Assembly: GCA_015179045.1 (NCBI GenBank)
Contig: WHUZ01000071.1
Location: 271,857-335,856, forward strand
DNA from: Kalaharituber pfeilii
Lineage: Eukaryota; Ascomycota; Pezizomycetes; Pezizales; Pezizaceae
Reading direction: 5' to 3'
Length of the DNA stretch: 64,000 bases
Each line of letters begins with the position of its first letter. The first letter of the stretch is position 1. Both the position numbers and the translations under genes were made by a program. This document shows, one piece after another, positions 11,406 to 23,331 of the stretch. Below the pieces are notes generated by a model that worked only from the letters and a program-made list of their open reading frames with translations, did not search any database and was not told the DNA's origin.

Positions 11406-14400
11406 TGTGCGCGCGAGATCTGGTGGACCTTATGCGAATGCTGCTTGTGTTCGGTATATTTGTTTATCCGTGCTTCCGGAGGACTTTATCCAGAGAACAG
11501 GAAGATCATTATATTAGCGAATAAAATGCCATAATCGCGAAGAGGTGAAAAGAACAAGCAACAACATGTAGCTCCTTGGATGAATGGTGAGGGATGACGA
11601 CTTATGATGTTATCGGAGAAATTGCGGGGTAAAATCATGGCATTAGGGTGAGAGATAAAATCCGGATCGGAATTGTTCAAACAACGCAAAGGGAAGGGAA
11701 ACTTACAGGATAATCAATTTAGGGGGTCACTGATCAAACACGTACGGTAACTCCCCTTTTGAATCAACTGAGTCGGTCGGTTGCTTGCAGCACAAAATGG
11801 CTGGGGTTTAGAGAGGGCCAACACATGTTCGCTATCAGCTAGACTAGACCTTGCAGAAGCACCCAACAGGCCTAGCAACCTCGCACAGCGATATCCCTTG
11901 GTGAAATACCGGCGATCAATCAACTCCGCCATGCAAAAATAGAGCGCTGTCGCTCATGCTCGATGTAGAGTATTGTAAGGAAAGCTTGATTTTGGTTGTA
12001 ATTGTCCTATGCCGTGCGAGTGGACAATTACTGTAACCTGTATACCGGTGTTCCTGATTGGTTTGGCATATCGACGTTCAAAGATTTGTGATTGTGTCGT
12101 AATATGGTCCGGTTCCGCAACGAATCAAGTGTGGAGTGTTGCCACTGAGTAATGCTTGGTGATAATTCGGTTGCCAATTTGAACAATGGTTCGTCGCAGG
12201 TAGATGCCAAGATTTAAGCAAATGGCATTGTTGCTTCGCCATGCATATCCTATTGTTTCTAAATCGGTTCACAATTGGATTGAGAGGAAGTCCACTCTCG
12301 TTGCACCATATGCCGTCACAACTCAGCAGAAGGTGCTCCTGGCGATCGATTGCGTGCAAATTAAAAAGTCGTGATTTGTAACCGATTATTGTAGAAGTGG
12401 GGAAGAAATTGTGTGGCAGTGGGTAGAGTAGAACCATTCCACCGAGAGGACTGCGGAAGCAAACCCAAGACGCAAAACACTTTAGATGCATGCACTGACG
12501 ACAGAGCAGAACCGGTCCTAAGTGTCGAGGTACCGGAGAACTGATAATTGGGAGGTGTACCCTAATTTCAGAAGATTATGCTAAGAGTGGAGAGTGTAGG
12601 GAGCGTTTCTTTATGGACTTTGCAATGGTAACCTCATGAACTCCTCTTTGATGGGAGTAATCAGTTCCGAACGGCATATTTCCACACACAAACTGCAGTA
12701 CCACGCAAAAATCGGTATCTCTATGGTTTCGGAGAACAGTTGTTAGCAAACTAACGATGTAAATACCGCTTATGGAAAAAGAAAAGTGGGGTACAGAGAT
12801 GTGCAAGTAATACCGCGAGAGGCATAATCTGCTCCCTATAGGTATTTATTGTGAGCTCATTTTCCATCCATCACCAACAAATCCAGCTGCAGCTACGTTA
12901 TCAACACCTCTGTAGTGGGAAAGAACCTGTTTGAATCTCATTCCTGGAAACGCGTTGCGAAAGGCATCTGCTGTCACGGGATCCCACTCAGTTCGTCTCA
13001 TCAGATTGTTTCATAAGTCGCGTGTCGCAAGGGCGGCAACTTCGAAGATCTCACCGGTTGATTGAAGGGAAGGCATCAGTATTGGAAAGAATGCGAGCGA
13101 GAAGAGGTGCAGAGGTGAATGGTCAAGAGGAAACGGTTACGAAGTGCTGGAAGGCCAGCTCCTATCCTGGGAAGCTTCCGTATTGGGAATCTCAAATATA
13201 GAGGGCCCTGCGCGACTTGGCACTTCGCACCAACGACAATCCCTTACCCTGAATAACTGCCGTCAGAGGGCCAGAAGGTACAGTAATAAGAACCTTTTGG
13301 CGAGACAAGTATCCAACCAATCAAGACAATAACTATAAAAACAAGTAATCTTAATATACAATTTTTAAGTATATTTGGCCTTAAAACCAGGCTGCTCCTT
13401 TCGTACCTCCATTTTCGTAGCTCCATATCACATTTTTTTTTCTTTTCTTTCCTTCTTTCTTTCAATATCAGTAATCGAACGACGCCAAGAAGGCTATGGT
13501 GAGAGCTTAAGCTCCGTACATAAAAAGAGAAGGAAATTAATGAAACGCCTCATCTCGTTTATCCCACCAGCTGTACTACAATCACGTCATTACACTATTC
13601 ATTGCTGAAGCACAGCTGGTTGTGGGCATGCCCTAATATGCTCTTAATCCTGTCTCATATCATACGTAGTCAGTTCTTGGGCTGTGGTTTGGAGCATGAG
13701 TGCAATACCTTGAGCACGAACTCTAAACTCAGTAAGCCAGCGACTACAGGACTCCTCCTATGTTTACTTGCAATGAGTAATAATTATATTCCCAAAAACA
13801 GAGCTCCGAAGTTGTAAACACAGGAAAGTGGGTTGAGACCATGACCTCGTGGGAACCGGTGCATAATTAACCAGTTCCTGAGCGCAATTAATTCCAACAG
13901 TGATTGGTTGCTGCGATATATTGCAATCGAGTGAGCTCCTACGTTGACATATCTCTATCTTAATCCCTCATTTGTGGAATAATGCTCAGTCTGCGCGTAA
14001 TTCCAGCGATCCTACTTTAGGGTGCATGTAGACGTCATTGGTCCAAGTTTGACTTCAACCCTCAGTCGAAAAAGACCGGCTCCAAGTAGGCTCCATGAAT
14101 TCAATGGCAAAGTGGCCTGATTTTTCCAATATCTAGACAATTACTTCCTTAAAATTCTGTTAGTACGCAGAGAAACCAACTATACATAGCATTAACATTT
14201 TAGGTCAAGCTAAGGCCTAAGGTGCCAAAGGTGGTTCAAGGATGGTTTTGCGTTGAATAGAGCATGCTTCGTGGGGAAATCATAGCCGAGCTGGCATAAT
14301 TGAGTGGGCTAGACACAGGCGTACATGCGCCCAAACAATAATACTGAGGCTAGCCCATTGTCCAAACTGCCCAAGAATAGTGTCCCTACATCTTAATTAC

Positions 14401-14695
14401 AGGGGGATTGTCCATGATTAAGCTCAAACCTGTTCTCGAGCTCAAACCGTGGAACACAATTTATATTATATGCGCTGACACTATAGTACAGTCTATCTAA
14501 ATTCAAAGTATTAAGAGAACATGAAACCTGATGACAGAAAACACGCACGCTCAAGCGACAACACCACAGAAACGCCTCATGAAACAAGTAAAAATGGCTA
14601 AGGAATTAAATGCAAACACTAAATGGGCCCATTGGTGCTAGTAAGCACTGGGAACCGAGGAACGTTGTAGGGTAATCAGACTTCAATATCCCTTT
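11406..14695. other. Gene-poor intergenic region
   Basis: About 3.3 kb with no coding signal I can defend. The longest frame (12078-12491, minus) has no recognisable motif and no supporting splice structure. No LINE tail, tRNA or tandem array was seen. Confidence 0.5.
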
Positions 14696-15479
14696 TTACC
14701 AAACAAACCTCAGTCCATTCAAATCCCTCTGCATCTGCCCCCTTACTGCTCCCGCTGGAAACCTCGCCGTGTGTGTATCTGTCATGAACCCTTTCGGATT
14801 CTCCTCAATCTGCCTAACATGAAATCCTTCACCAGTGTCCTTCCCTTGCGGGTCCTTAATCCCAGTAAGGAATGGCCCTTTGAGACAGCCGATGGTATTC
14901 CGGCGGCAATCGTCGCCTTCGGGATTCGGGAAGGCAATGCGTGGTGGGCCGGACTTGCCGACCTCGGCTTCGTGAATGTGTGTGGCGGTGTTGGCAGGCG
15001 ACTGGTACTCGCCGCGGACGCCGAGGAGGGTGATATTCTGTAATAGACAACGGGCGTTAGCTTTGGCCTTTGGGGCTGATTGGATGAGGAGATAGAAGGG
15101 AGCCGTACATAGCAGATCACGTTCTCGTGGCTATTGATGCCATAGTGGAAAAAGCCGACTGCGCCTGGCTCGCCAACAACTTGTGTATTGTTTGCGTTAA
15201 CCACATTTTCAGGTTGCGCAAAGATTGTGTATGTTGAGGTAAACTCAAAGAGCTAAGGACGTAAATCAAGTTAGCACAAAGGTCTCCCGGCATACGATCA
15301 GCAAGACTATGACGCACCCATCCTGAATGTGTATACACTACAGGCTCCTTGTTGACCTTCTCCTGCTTATGATCCGTCCTTCCTTGCAACGTATATGATC
15401 TGGGCACTGGACCGGCAGATACAATTGCTGCTGCGCTAAGAGCGGCAAGAAGCGAAGTAAGCGTTGATGTGACCTTCAT
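14696..15479 (-). CDS. Secreted CHRD-domain protein
   Basis: The exons on the minus strand are 15479-15318, 15252-15109 and 15037-14696, giving 215 aa. The introns are 65 and 71 nt, GT-AG, both phase 0; intron 2 has a CTAAC branch point. Residues 1-22 form a signal peptide (MKVTST, a hydrophobic Ala/Leu core, then AGPVP), so the protein should be secreted or cell-wall associated. The remainder matches the fungal CHRD-type family: ICYNITLLGVRGEYQSP, ATHIHEAEVGKSGPPRIAF, a conserved Asn-Thr-Ile-Gly-Cys, and FPAGAVRGQM near the end. The exon join between ICY and NITL falls inside the conserved block, which supports the splice model. Family members are common in ascomycetes, are about this length, and have no settled biochemical role. 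It is not the classic Cu/Zn superoxide dismutase, although some databases label the family that way. Confidence 0.9.
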
Positions 15480-17325
15480 AGTGAATTGGTATTGATATTG
15501 CCTTGTGTTGTTTGGTTTTGCAATATGTATATGTCCGTCGTATTAGATGTACTACTTCTAGTCAAAGAAGTAACTTTGTTTCCAGTACGAGGTAAAGGAG
15601 ACTAGCTCAACAACAATAAAAAAATAAAAATAAATATTAAAAATAAGTACTAAATGAGTTTCGTCGCCGACGAAAACTGGAAGAATTCGAAGAATAAAAG
15701 AAATTGGAGAGGAGCTAGCTCTCAACAATGAATGGCAATGATCAATGATGAAGGATGAAGAATGGTGGAGAGGTGGGTGGGGAAGGAGCGAGACACCAGA
15801 TTTATATTCATAGGTCAATGCTCTGGGTTCTTCGTGCAAGACAGAGTGGACAAGGGAGGCTCGTACAACGTTCAAAACGTTAACATTCTCGGCATATTGG
15901 CGCGTAACAATGCAATTGCAGAAGCGATATTAACCATAAGGTCGTGCGTGCTCCGAGATCCATGGTATATTGAACGCCGTTATACTCCGCAATAGTAACT
16001 CCTTGTCGGTATCATGCACGTGCGGAGAGGTAAGATGGGCGCGCGCTAGTCCTAGAGCACAAGGCTACGAGTCTTATGACCCCCTGTGATAGAAACTTGC
16101 ACGAAGCTTCTTAGAATACGGACTAGAGCGCTCAGCAATGGATCCGGAAACACGAATGGTATGGCATTGCAACCTTATTTTGGCATTGGCGCTCGCATCG
16201 CAACATACAGTAGGTGCTTCAATGTTGTCGGAACCTAGTGTAAATCAACTTCAGACATTCCAAGACTCCTGCCGAGTTTGAATTGTCCTTATCTGAAACC
16301 CTGTGTGGTATTTGTGTGCCAGGTTTAACCCAGGTCCGGCACGGTGGAAATTTGACAGTGACTCCGTTTACCGGGATTATATCGCATTAGTACATTGAAA
16401 TGAAACGATAGACTGCTATTCAACACTCACATCTGAGTGTCGCTACACGGGGGTTATCCGATTATATATGGTGGGTTGGTTCAAGATGGATACTCTTGTA
16501 ATAGTTTTTTCCTTTTTTCCAATTCCTTTTTTTGCGTTGAGAGAAAACATTCTGTGCTTCGCGAATGCAAAGTTGCTAGGCGCACATACATCACTTGTAG
16601 TTGAAACGGGGAAACAGAAATGATTCTCGCTTTGAAAACCGTTCATGACCACCAGAACTGCCGCTGTTGCTCGTTTTACCGAGTCTTGGCACCCTCCGGC
16701 CCGGGCCGCAGTACCGTAGCCGCCCTCCGAAAATAAGCATGTCTTCTTCGTGCGACAGAAACCATGCGTCTACTGGTGGCTTAAGTCCCACGTGCAAGAT
16801 GGCAAACAAAGTAAGCGCCGAGAGGGCGGGTGCAAAAGCTTGCAAATACTTTGGTTACTAGATTACTTATTTCATAGTAGATTCTGCTATGAAAAGCTGA
16901 TTCTGAGTGTGGACGATGCTTTGTACGGTAAAGCCGGGCTTTTTTGGTGGTTTGTTATATTTTATTTTGTACTCATATGCATCCTTGAGGAAATATGACG
17001 AATGTGCGGTCGATGTAGGAACATAAAGTAAAATGCAAATGAAACAATCAAGAACATCTAAATATCGCATGAGGGCAGATGTGGATGGACGTTTATCGAA
17101 TCTTAACCCTGGTTGTACGGCCCTGCAAGGACCATTTGACTTATGAAGGCGGGAAAAACTTCCATAATATAAGAAAGAAAACTAGGAAATAGGTCTGGAT
17201 ATGGAACTTGGCAGCAATATCCCCTTCAGAAATTGACACCTTCACTGATTGGATAAGTGGAAAGGATATCTCTGTGTCATTTCAAATGTACTCATATAAA
17301 ATAGATGATCTAACTGCTATCAAAT
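15480..17325. other. Intergenic region
   Basis: No supported gene. The frame at 16591-16845 (minus) begins with a hydrophobic, signal-like stretch but has no ATG and no visible family match. Confidence 0.5.
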
Positions 17326-17413
17326 CCCTTTGTGGTGTAGTTGGTATCACACTCGGCTGTAATGGAAGTTTCAGTAAACCGATTGGTCACCGGTTCGACT
17401 CCGGTCGAAGGGA
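17326..17413 (+). tRNA. tRNA-Tyr (GUA) with a 15-nt intron
   Basis: A full cloverleaf can be drawn. The acceptor stem CCCTTTG pairs with CGAAGGG (one G-U pair), with discriminator A at 17413. The first pair is C1-G72, the identity element of eukaryotic tRNA-Tyr. The D arm has A14, G18-G19 and A21. The anticodon loop is C-T-GTA-A with anticodon 17359-17361. The intron at 17363-17377 sits after position 37, the normal site for nuclear tRNA introns and typical of tRNA-Tyr. The T arm is ACCGG-TTCGACT-CCGGT. One weak point is a C-T mismatch at pair 27-43. A TTTTCTTTT stretch just downstream can serve as the Pol III terminator. Confidence 0.93.
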
Positions 17414-17716
17414 CTTTTCTTTTACATGTATGTTTTTTATTGCCATCACTGTAGCAATCCTCCAACCTTCGGAATCAAATTTCATCTTCAAACTTGTTTA
17501 CTTCCCTATGTTGTGGTTATGACCTGCAGCAGCAAGCGACGCGGCTCAGTTCGGGGGATGGTTACACTACATTATTAATTTAAATTAGTTGAACCAAATT
17601 TAACTCGCTTTAACGACGTGTTGGTAGATCCTTTCCTGGGCACGAGACTAGATTCTTTCCAAGCTTGCGAGATGCAGTTAATAAAGGCTTGATGTACTAA
17701 ATCTATGAAGAAGATT

Positions 17717-17879
17717 CTTTTTTTTTTTTTTTTATGTCATTACTCACGTGCCGCCCTATGGGCTATGGCGAGGTTTAAATACATGGAAGATAAAACAAGA
17801 AGTACATAGGAAAGGAAAAATAAAGTTCCCTAGATACATCGCCACGCCCACTCCACTGCAAATAGAAAAATCAAAGTTT
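17717..17879 (-). mobile_element. 5'-truncated LINE family A, 163 bp
   Basis: The 13-bp target-site duplication tatgaagaagatt lies at 17704-17716 and 17880-17892. On the minus strand the element ends in the family A hairpin (CTCGCCATAGCCCATAGGG...) followed by poly(A). Only 3' UTR sequence is present. Confidence 0.9.
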
Positions 17880-17954
17880 TATGAAGAAGATTTATGGACA
17901 TAGTTAGTTAACAGGTCCAATCGGTCTGCCGAGCCATTTTGACATGCCGCGACA

Positions 17955-18600
17955 TTTTTATCATCACTCGCATGCCGCCCTGTGGGCTATGGCAAGATTA
18001 CGTACAAATAAGGAAATATATAGACTAAAACAAATTACAAACTAAAAGGCGTCATTGGGGAGGGAAATCCTTCTCTATCCACCTCATAAACTCCACCATG
18101 GGGTCCCCGCCTCCCCTGCCTCTGGTGGCTTGTATATCGCCTCCAAGCCACCCGGCCGCCTTCTCTTCCAAACTCGACACCTGTGCCATATGTGCTGCGT
18201 CGTTTCCTCCTCTTTCCCGCACCATCTGCAGTCTGGCCCCTCCGCCTTGTCGATCTTGCGCCTCCAGGCTCGCAAGCCTTTCCCTCCCAGCAGGCCCGCC
18301 AGGATACGCGCTCCGAAGCCCCTGTCTCTGTACTATGTAGGGGCTTATAGTCCAATCCCAGCCTGTTTTTTTCCCCCGCACGTTGAGCTTTGGCTAGTTT
18401 GTGCATCCCCGCCTCCGTCACTATCTCGTCTTGGTATTGTAGGAAGGCTCCTATCTTTGCTGCTCTGTCCGCTTCCTCGTTGCCTCTCAGGCCTTCCCCG
18501 GTCCTTTCTTCAATCCTGCTGCCGTCCGTGTATACCACGCCATAGTGGAGTCTACCACATCACCTCCCGGAGTGAGTCTTGGTCTCGTTTCTGAATATTA
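17955..18600 (-). mobile_element. LINE family A fragment with internally deleted RNase H
   Basis: On the minus strand it ends in the family A hairpin at about 17960-17990. The outer stem here is CTTGC/GCGAG, which still pairs through a wobble. The minus-strand frame 18035-18538 begins YTDGSRIEE, the first RNase H motif, and runs directly into GNEEADRAAKIG, the last motif, so the central RNase H segment is missing. The 3' part carries the QYQDE-TVTEAG-like region and, in another frame, the CRWCG knuckle, which indicates frameshifts. The right boundary is uncertain and no target-site duplication was found. Confidence 0.75.
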
Positions 18601-19015
18601 AAGCTGAGACGGCCTTATATACTCCTTTCAGGGTCACTATGTGGATTGCGCCCCCCACCTTAAGCCCCTTCGCTAAACTTCCGCTCCCTTCAGAACCAAC
18701 TGCCATTAACTATACCCGCCGAGTTGCAGTCCATGCCCTCACCTATCCCCAGTGGTATCTCAGCCCTTAGGCCCCCCACAGGACTCAAAGTATAGGTTTA
18801 ACATTTCATGACTAGTGGTTCTGTAGCACTGTGGTGAGTGGTGACTCCGAAGTTTCAAGCATTGACGGCCTTAGAACCGTCCTGTCGAGCCCTTTAAGCC
18901 TCTACAGCTTGGCTCAACGTGACAATTTTGGTGCTGTATTCCTCGGCAAGAATCTTAACAGCTACTGTAAACTCATGCGTCAATTATACAGGAACAGCCT
19001 TGAGCATGCACTCAG
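18601..19015. other. Spacer between two LINE fragments
   Basis: No gene supported. Part of this interval may be further LINE family A sequence upstream of the RNase H region, but I could not identify reverse transcriptase motifs. Confidence 0.4.
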
Positions 19016-19031
19016 CTGCACAGAATGGTCG

Positions 19032-19257
19032 TTTTTTTCTTTTTTCTTTTTTTTTTATCATTACTCGTATGCTGCCCTATGGGCTATGCCGAGATAAAAT
19101 ACAAAGAAGATAGACAGAAATAAGAGGGAAGAAAGATAACAAGAACTATAGCATACTAAGTCCCGGCATTATCTCTCCATCAATCTTATCAGCTCCGCCA
19201 CTGGGTGCCCTTCCCCTTCTCTTGCCTCCGGGGGCCTGTATATCGCCTCCAGCCTGC
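19032..19257 (-). mobile_element. 5'-truncated LINE family A, 226 bp
   Basis: It is flanked by ctgcacagaatggtcg (19016-19031) and ctgcacaggacggtcg (19258-19273), a 16-bp duplication with two mismatches. On the minus strand it ends in the family A hairpin (CTCGG/ACGAG variant) and an interrupted poly(A). It encodes only the last codons of ORF2, with a GGDIQAPGG-like stretch. Confidence 0.8.
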
Positions 19258-19273
19258 CTGCACAGGACGGTCG

Positions 19274-22198
19274 GAACATCTTCCCTTTTTTGGCAGCTAG
19301 CCTTTAGCCTTACGGAGTTGAGTTTGAATTCTATGCTGCGGATGCTTCTGCTTATATCAGCGATGAACCCACGAGTGGAGGACGCACTGGCTTCCAATTC
19401 AAAAGAAGCAATATGTTCAGCTACTGGGCTCGTCTGCATATGTACGGCAGATTAGATCTGTTCTGCAGTCACGGTACTGTCTGCCGCATCGCCGTTTGCT
19501 TTCACCCAGTTTATCTCTCATGCTAGCTTCAAATTGCCTACAATGACAGCTACAGGCTTTGCGAGCTTGACTGCGGGTACATAATCCTTTGTGATATCAT
19601 GGCCCCCTGCTGTAGTTACTGGCAAGAATTGGCTTTCGAGAGGGAGGCCTCAGGCAGCGGAGAGTAACAGTTGTATAGAGGCAATAAATCAATCGCGACC
19701 GTATCATGACCTGCTCCAGACGCTGACGTCTAGAAAATCCTTCTCAATCTCAACAAAACACTCAGTACAGTAGTCCACCAATTGCTTCGAATTCTCCTCA
19801 AAGGTATCTACATAGTTGTTAAGTTTTCTCTTTCATTAGCATGTCCAGCTACATAAATATACGGTGCAACGATTCGGTTCGTTGTTTATTAACTAATGTA
19901 TTCCTATATGCATTCATTGAGGTGGTAGCCCTAGGGTGAATATGGAATGGGAATTAAATATACTTACACGCAATTGCCGCCACATGAGATATAGCATACT
20001 GCAGTAGCAGCGCACAAATATGGGTCAACAGGAAAGGCATCTGAGTTGGCGCAGCGGCGCAGTGCACCGGTTACATAGAAGATTACATTGCACCACTGCT
20101 GGTGCAGATGCCTCCCCACTCTATGGAGCATTTGTAGGGATCATGCGTCCCACTTTCCCAGTGAATTGATATAGACACTTTTCCCTTAACCATCCTCTGA
20201 GTTTTGTCCTAAGATAGTCTGAAGTCAGAACATCTCTAGACATTGCCCAAGGTAATAAGCTGTATGCATTACCCTCAACTTGCAACAGTAAAAATTCAAG
20301 TTGGAGCTTCACGGTATTTTAAATCGTTATTTCAAAGTGAGCTTTTATGAAGTATGTAAGCTTCAAATTAGAGGTAGTTTGGTCTTCATTTGATTTGTGA
20401 TGGCATCACCCATGCAAGGTTTCAGCTGGAGAGCTCGAGAGCGAACGGTATGCACATACTCCTTGATAATTTAACAGATCGAAGGTTTCCACCTGTTCTT
20501 CGGACACAGTGCCAGAAGCTCTATGAACAGCAAGTCATTTCATGTGCTGCAGCTGGAAAGGAAGCCTCAGCCTGAATCGACTTCGTCGGAGACCCTTATA
20601 AGGCTCTACCTTTTTGTTTGCGAGGAACTTCTCAATTCTAGCGATAACATCAACCCTACCACGCATTCAAGCTTTGCCAACTAGCCGCACTCTGGGATCC
20701 CTTGTTATATCCTCGCCGGATCTATGTTTTTTCTTTTTTTTTCCCCTCAATAGCTTTTAGAAGTTTCAGCTCTAGATACAATATCTCCGTAGAAAGATAT
20801 CTAGTTACTGAGTGGCATACTCAGCTGCAAATGGCTGCAGTTAGTCACGTCTTTATGCCTAAACCATCGTAAAATGCTGCAGCTGTACCGTACAGCATGG
20901 GGGATAATACATTTAGGCCTGTATTCGAAGAGCCCAAGAGGTGGTTTTGGTCAGCAGGGATATTTCATGAATACGTCAACTATGGTGTCCTTCACTACTG
21001 GACTCTGGTACTGAAAGTAGATGCAATTCTTTGAGAAGTTGATTCGCTTACCATATTGTTCTTTTGTCAATCAGGATCTGAGTATACCAGGATGGTACAA
21101 AGAGAATCCAAATTGGGCGGGTGGGGAGAAGAGGGAACACAATCGCTCTCTTCCAGTCGTGTTTGCGTTAATTCTTTAATTTATTTTCCTTTGCATACTA
21201 TTCCTTTTGTAGTTATTCTCATCATAGCCCCAGGGTGGTATACGAGTAATGATATATATAACAATCCAAAATGAGCTTTTTTTTTAATTATTATTATTAT
21301 TATTATGATCACGTAACCCCGCTTGCAGCTATATAGGTATGTTCATGGATGAGAAACTATACAGAAGCAAAATAAGAGGTAATACTGGAGGCCTGTTTCA
21401 GAGAGCATTTCAAGCTCAACAAAGTCATGTATTCATCAAGCGGCGGAAACGCAGGTGCTGCTTGTTTATCCTGTACTGCAGTTCCTGCCACTGGATTCTG
21501 CTGAACAAATCACTTGATTGTTGACAATATATTACTTGCTCCCAAAAAAGTGACACTGGGTCCGGTTCCTTGAATTCATCCTCACCAGGCTAATCCTGAT
21601 CCATCATCCATTGGGTCCACCTCTTCTGAGCCTGCCAGTTCTAGGTAATAGGTATCAATCACATGATCTAATGTTGCCTCATCAGTGTCTTCTATGACTC
21701 CATAGCTGGATCCACCAATTCTGCCACTTCAATAGAAGTCTTCAGTATTGGTTCTTATTCAGTACATGTGAGATACTATAGATTGGTCAATCTCTTTCTT
21801 ATTACTTAAATGTCTCCTGAATCCAGATCTGTAGCTTTTGTTGCTTTAATCTCTGGGTGTTACCGAAATGAGAATTTCACCACTAATCATGATCCCTTCT
21901 AGTATTTGCGCTATGCAATATGAAAGGTCCAACTACTTAGTAAATCAGTGAAATTGGCCGGCAAACTGCTATCCATCCAGTAAACGAAAATATCCAATGA
22001 TCCCACCGGCCCAAGCTCGGGCCAGCAAAGTTCATCTAATACTGTATGACAGGTTTGTCTGTAGAATCAACGGACGTCGTGCCGTCTCCATGGCACGTTC
22101 ATGTACCAGCATTACAAGTTACCATGCTACGAATGGAACAATTCTTACCTTAAATGTACGCTGTTCGACCTCGTTGCGCGATCGTTTCTTTTCGAATT
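19274..22198. other. Gene-poor region
   Basis: No supported gene. It contains one short family B LINE tail (listed separately) and AT-rich stretches. Short open frames lack any family resemblance. Confidence 0.5.
21277..21330 (-). mobile_element. LINE family B tail, truncated within the terminal hairpin
   Basis: The plus strand shows a T run, an ATT triplet run, then ATCACGTAACCCCGCTTGCAG, which is the reverse complement of the family B 3' end. The hairpin is cut about half way. A target-site duplication is not clear. Confidence 0.65.
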
Positions 22199-22210
22199 CA
22201 TTACCCAGCC

Positions 22211-22270
22211 TTTTTTTTTTTTTTTTTAATATCACATGACCCCGCTTGCAGCTGTTCGCCATGGCAGGGC
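22211..22270 (-). mobile_element. Hairpin-only retroposed LINE family B tail, 60 bp
   Basis: The target-site duplication is cattacccagcc (22199-22210) and cattatccagcc (22271-22282), 11 of 12 identical. The insert is 17 T followed by the complement of the family B terminal hairpin. It stops exactly at the GCCCTGCC base of that hairpin; no upstream LINE sequence is included. Confidence 0.9.
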
Positions 22271-22660
22271 CATTATCCAGCCTATTTATCGCCTTAATAG
22301 GAAGCGATCGCGAAGAACGATCGATCGGCGGAAGAGAGGCGTCTAACTCAGAGCTGGGCTGGTTACATGACTGCTCGATCCTATATAAATAACAAATTAT
22401 TGCAACGCTGCAAGAGAAGAGATGCTCTCGATCCTCAATTCCCGGGGCAAAATTGCTTTTCCGGAATTGAAGGATCCGTAGCAGGGTGGAGCTACTAGTA
22501 CACGCGCAGGTATGCATCAACATCTAATAACTATGAGGACAAAAGTATGGTAGTAAGTTTGTTCGAGCCAGCTCTAAGAACTACGTGTGGAGATACCATG
22601 GCTACAACTTCGTTTTGGCCTAGTATTACAGTACATCCTGGTTACATACAGTCAAACCTC

Positions 22661-22716
22661 CCTCGCCATAGCCCGTAGGGCGGCATGCGAGTATTGATAT
22701 ATAAAAAAAAAAAAAA
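22661..22716 (+). mobile_element. Hairpin-only retroposed LINE family A tail, 56 bp
   Basis: The 15-bp perfect target-site duplication atacagtcaaacctc lies at 22646-22660 and 22717-22731. The insert starts at the hairpin base (CCTCGCCATAG), continues through GCGAGTATTGATATAT and ends in poly(A). The target, TACAGTCAAACCTC followed by repeated ATATTGGAT motifs, resembles the end of a pogo-like DNA transposon, but no second end was found. Confidence 0.92.
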
Positions 22717-22731
22717 ATACAGTCAAACCTC

Positions 22732-23296
22732 TCATATTGGATCCTATCATATTGGATAACCTATCTTATTGGATCAACTTTGCTAGCCCCAATGAATCGG
22801 GCTGATGGAGATTACTGGCCTCTGATGCCTAGAAGCAAATACCCACTGCTGCAGCACTTCACTAATAATGGCAATGGTACTGTGGCATCCGGAAAATGCG
22901 CAATATCTCGGTTGTGCGCAATACCTTAGTACAGAAACGTACAATGCTATACTATAGGTCTGGAGCTTTTATAAACCGTGTAAAGTAATATTGCACTGGT
23001 AGTACCATTGCAACTACTGCTTGAGCAGGTGAAGTACTGTGGCAAGTGGGTATTTGCTTGTACGCATCATGTTATTTCGCAGAATATAGAGGTAATACAA
23101 CAATAGATACTATAGCTGTAGCTTTTTTCCCTTTTTTTTCCTTCAGATTCAGAATCAGCGCTATCAATTTAGTCTAATATATTTCTGTGAGTGAGTGTCA
23201 AACTGGAAACTTGGTGCCGGGAACAGTGCCCAAGGTGTTGGCTCGTTACCCATACAACGTAACAACTTAACGAAAAATGCTCCTTTTTAGAATCTA

Positions 23297-23331
<35 letters not shown>

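Noticed and set aside
10442..11534. Alternative frames opposite the low-complexity gene
   Set aside because: They follow from the biased composition of the 339-aa frame and show no conserved segment comparable to its C-terminus.
23298..23330. Poly(A) run as another minimal LINE tail insertion
   Set aside because: No family A or B tail bases adjoin it and no flanking duplication was found. It may be a simple homopolymer expansion.
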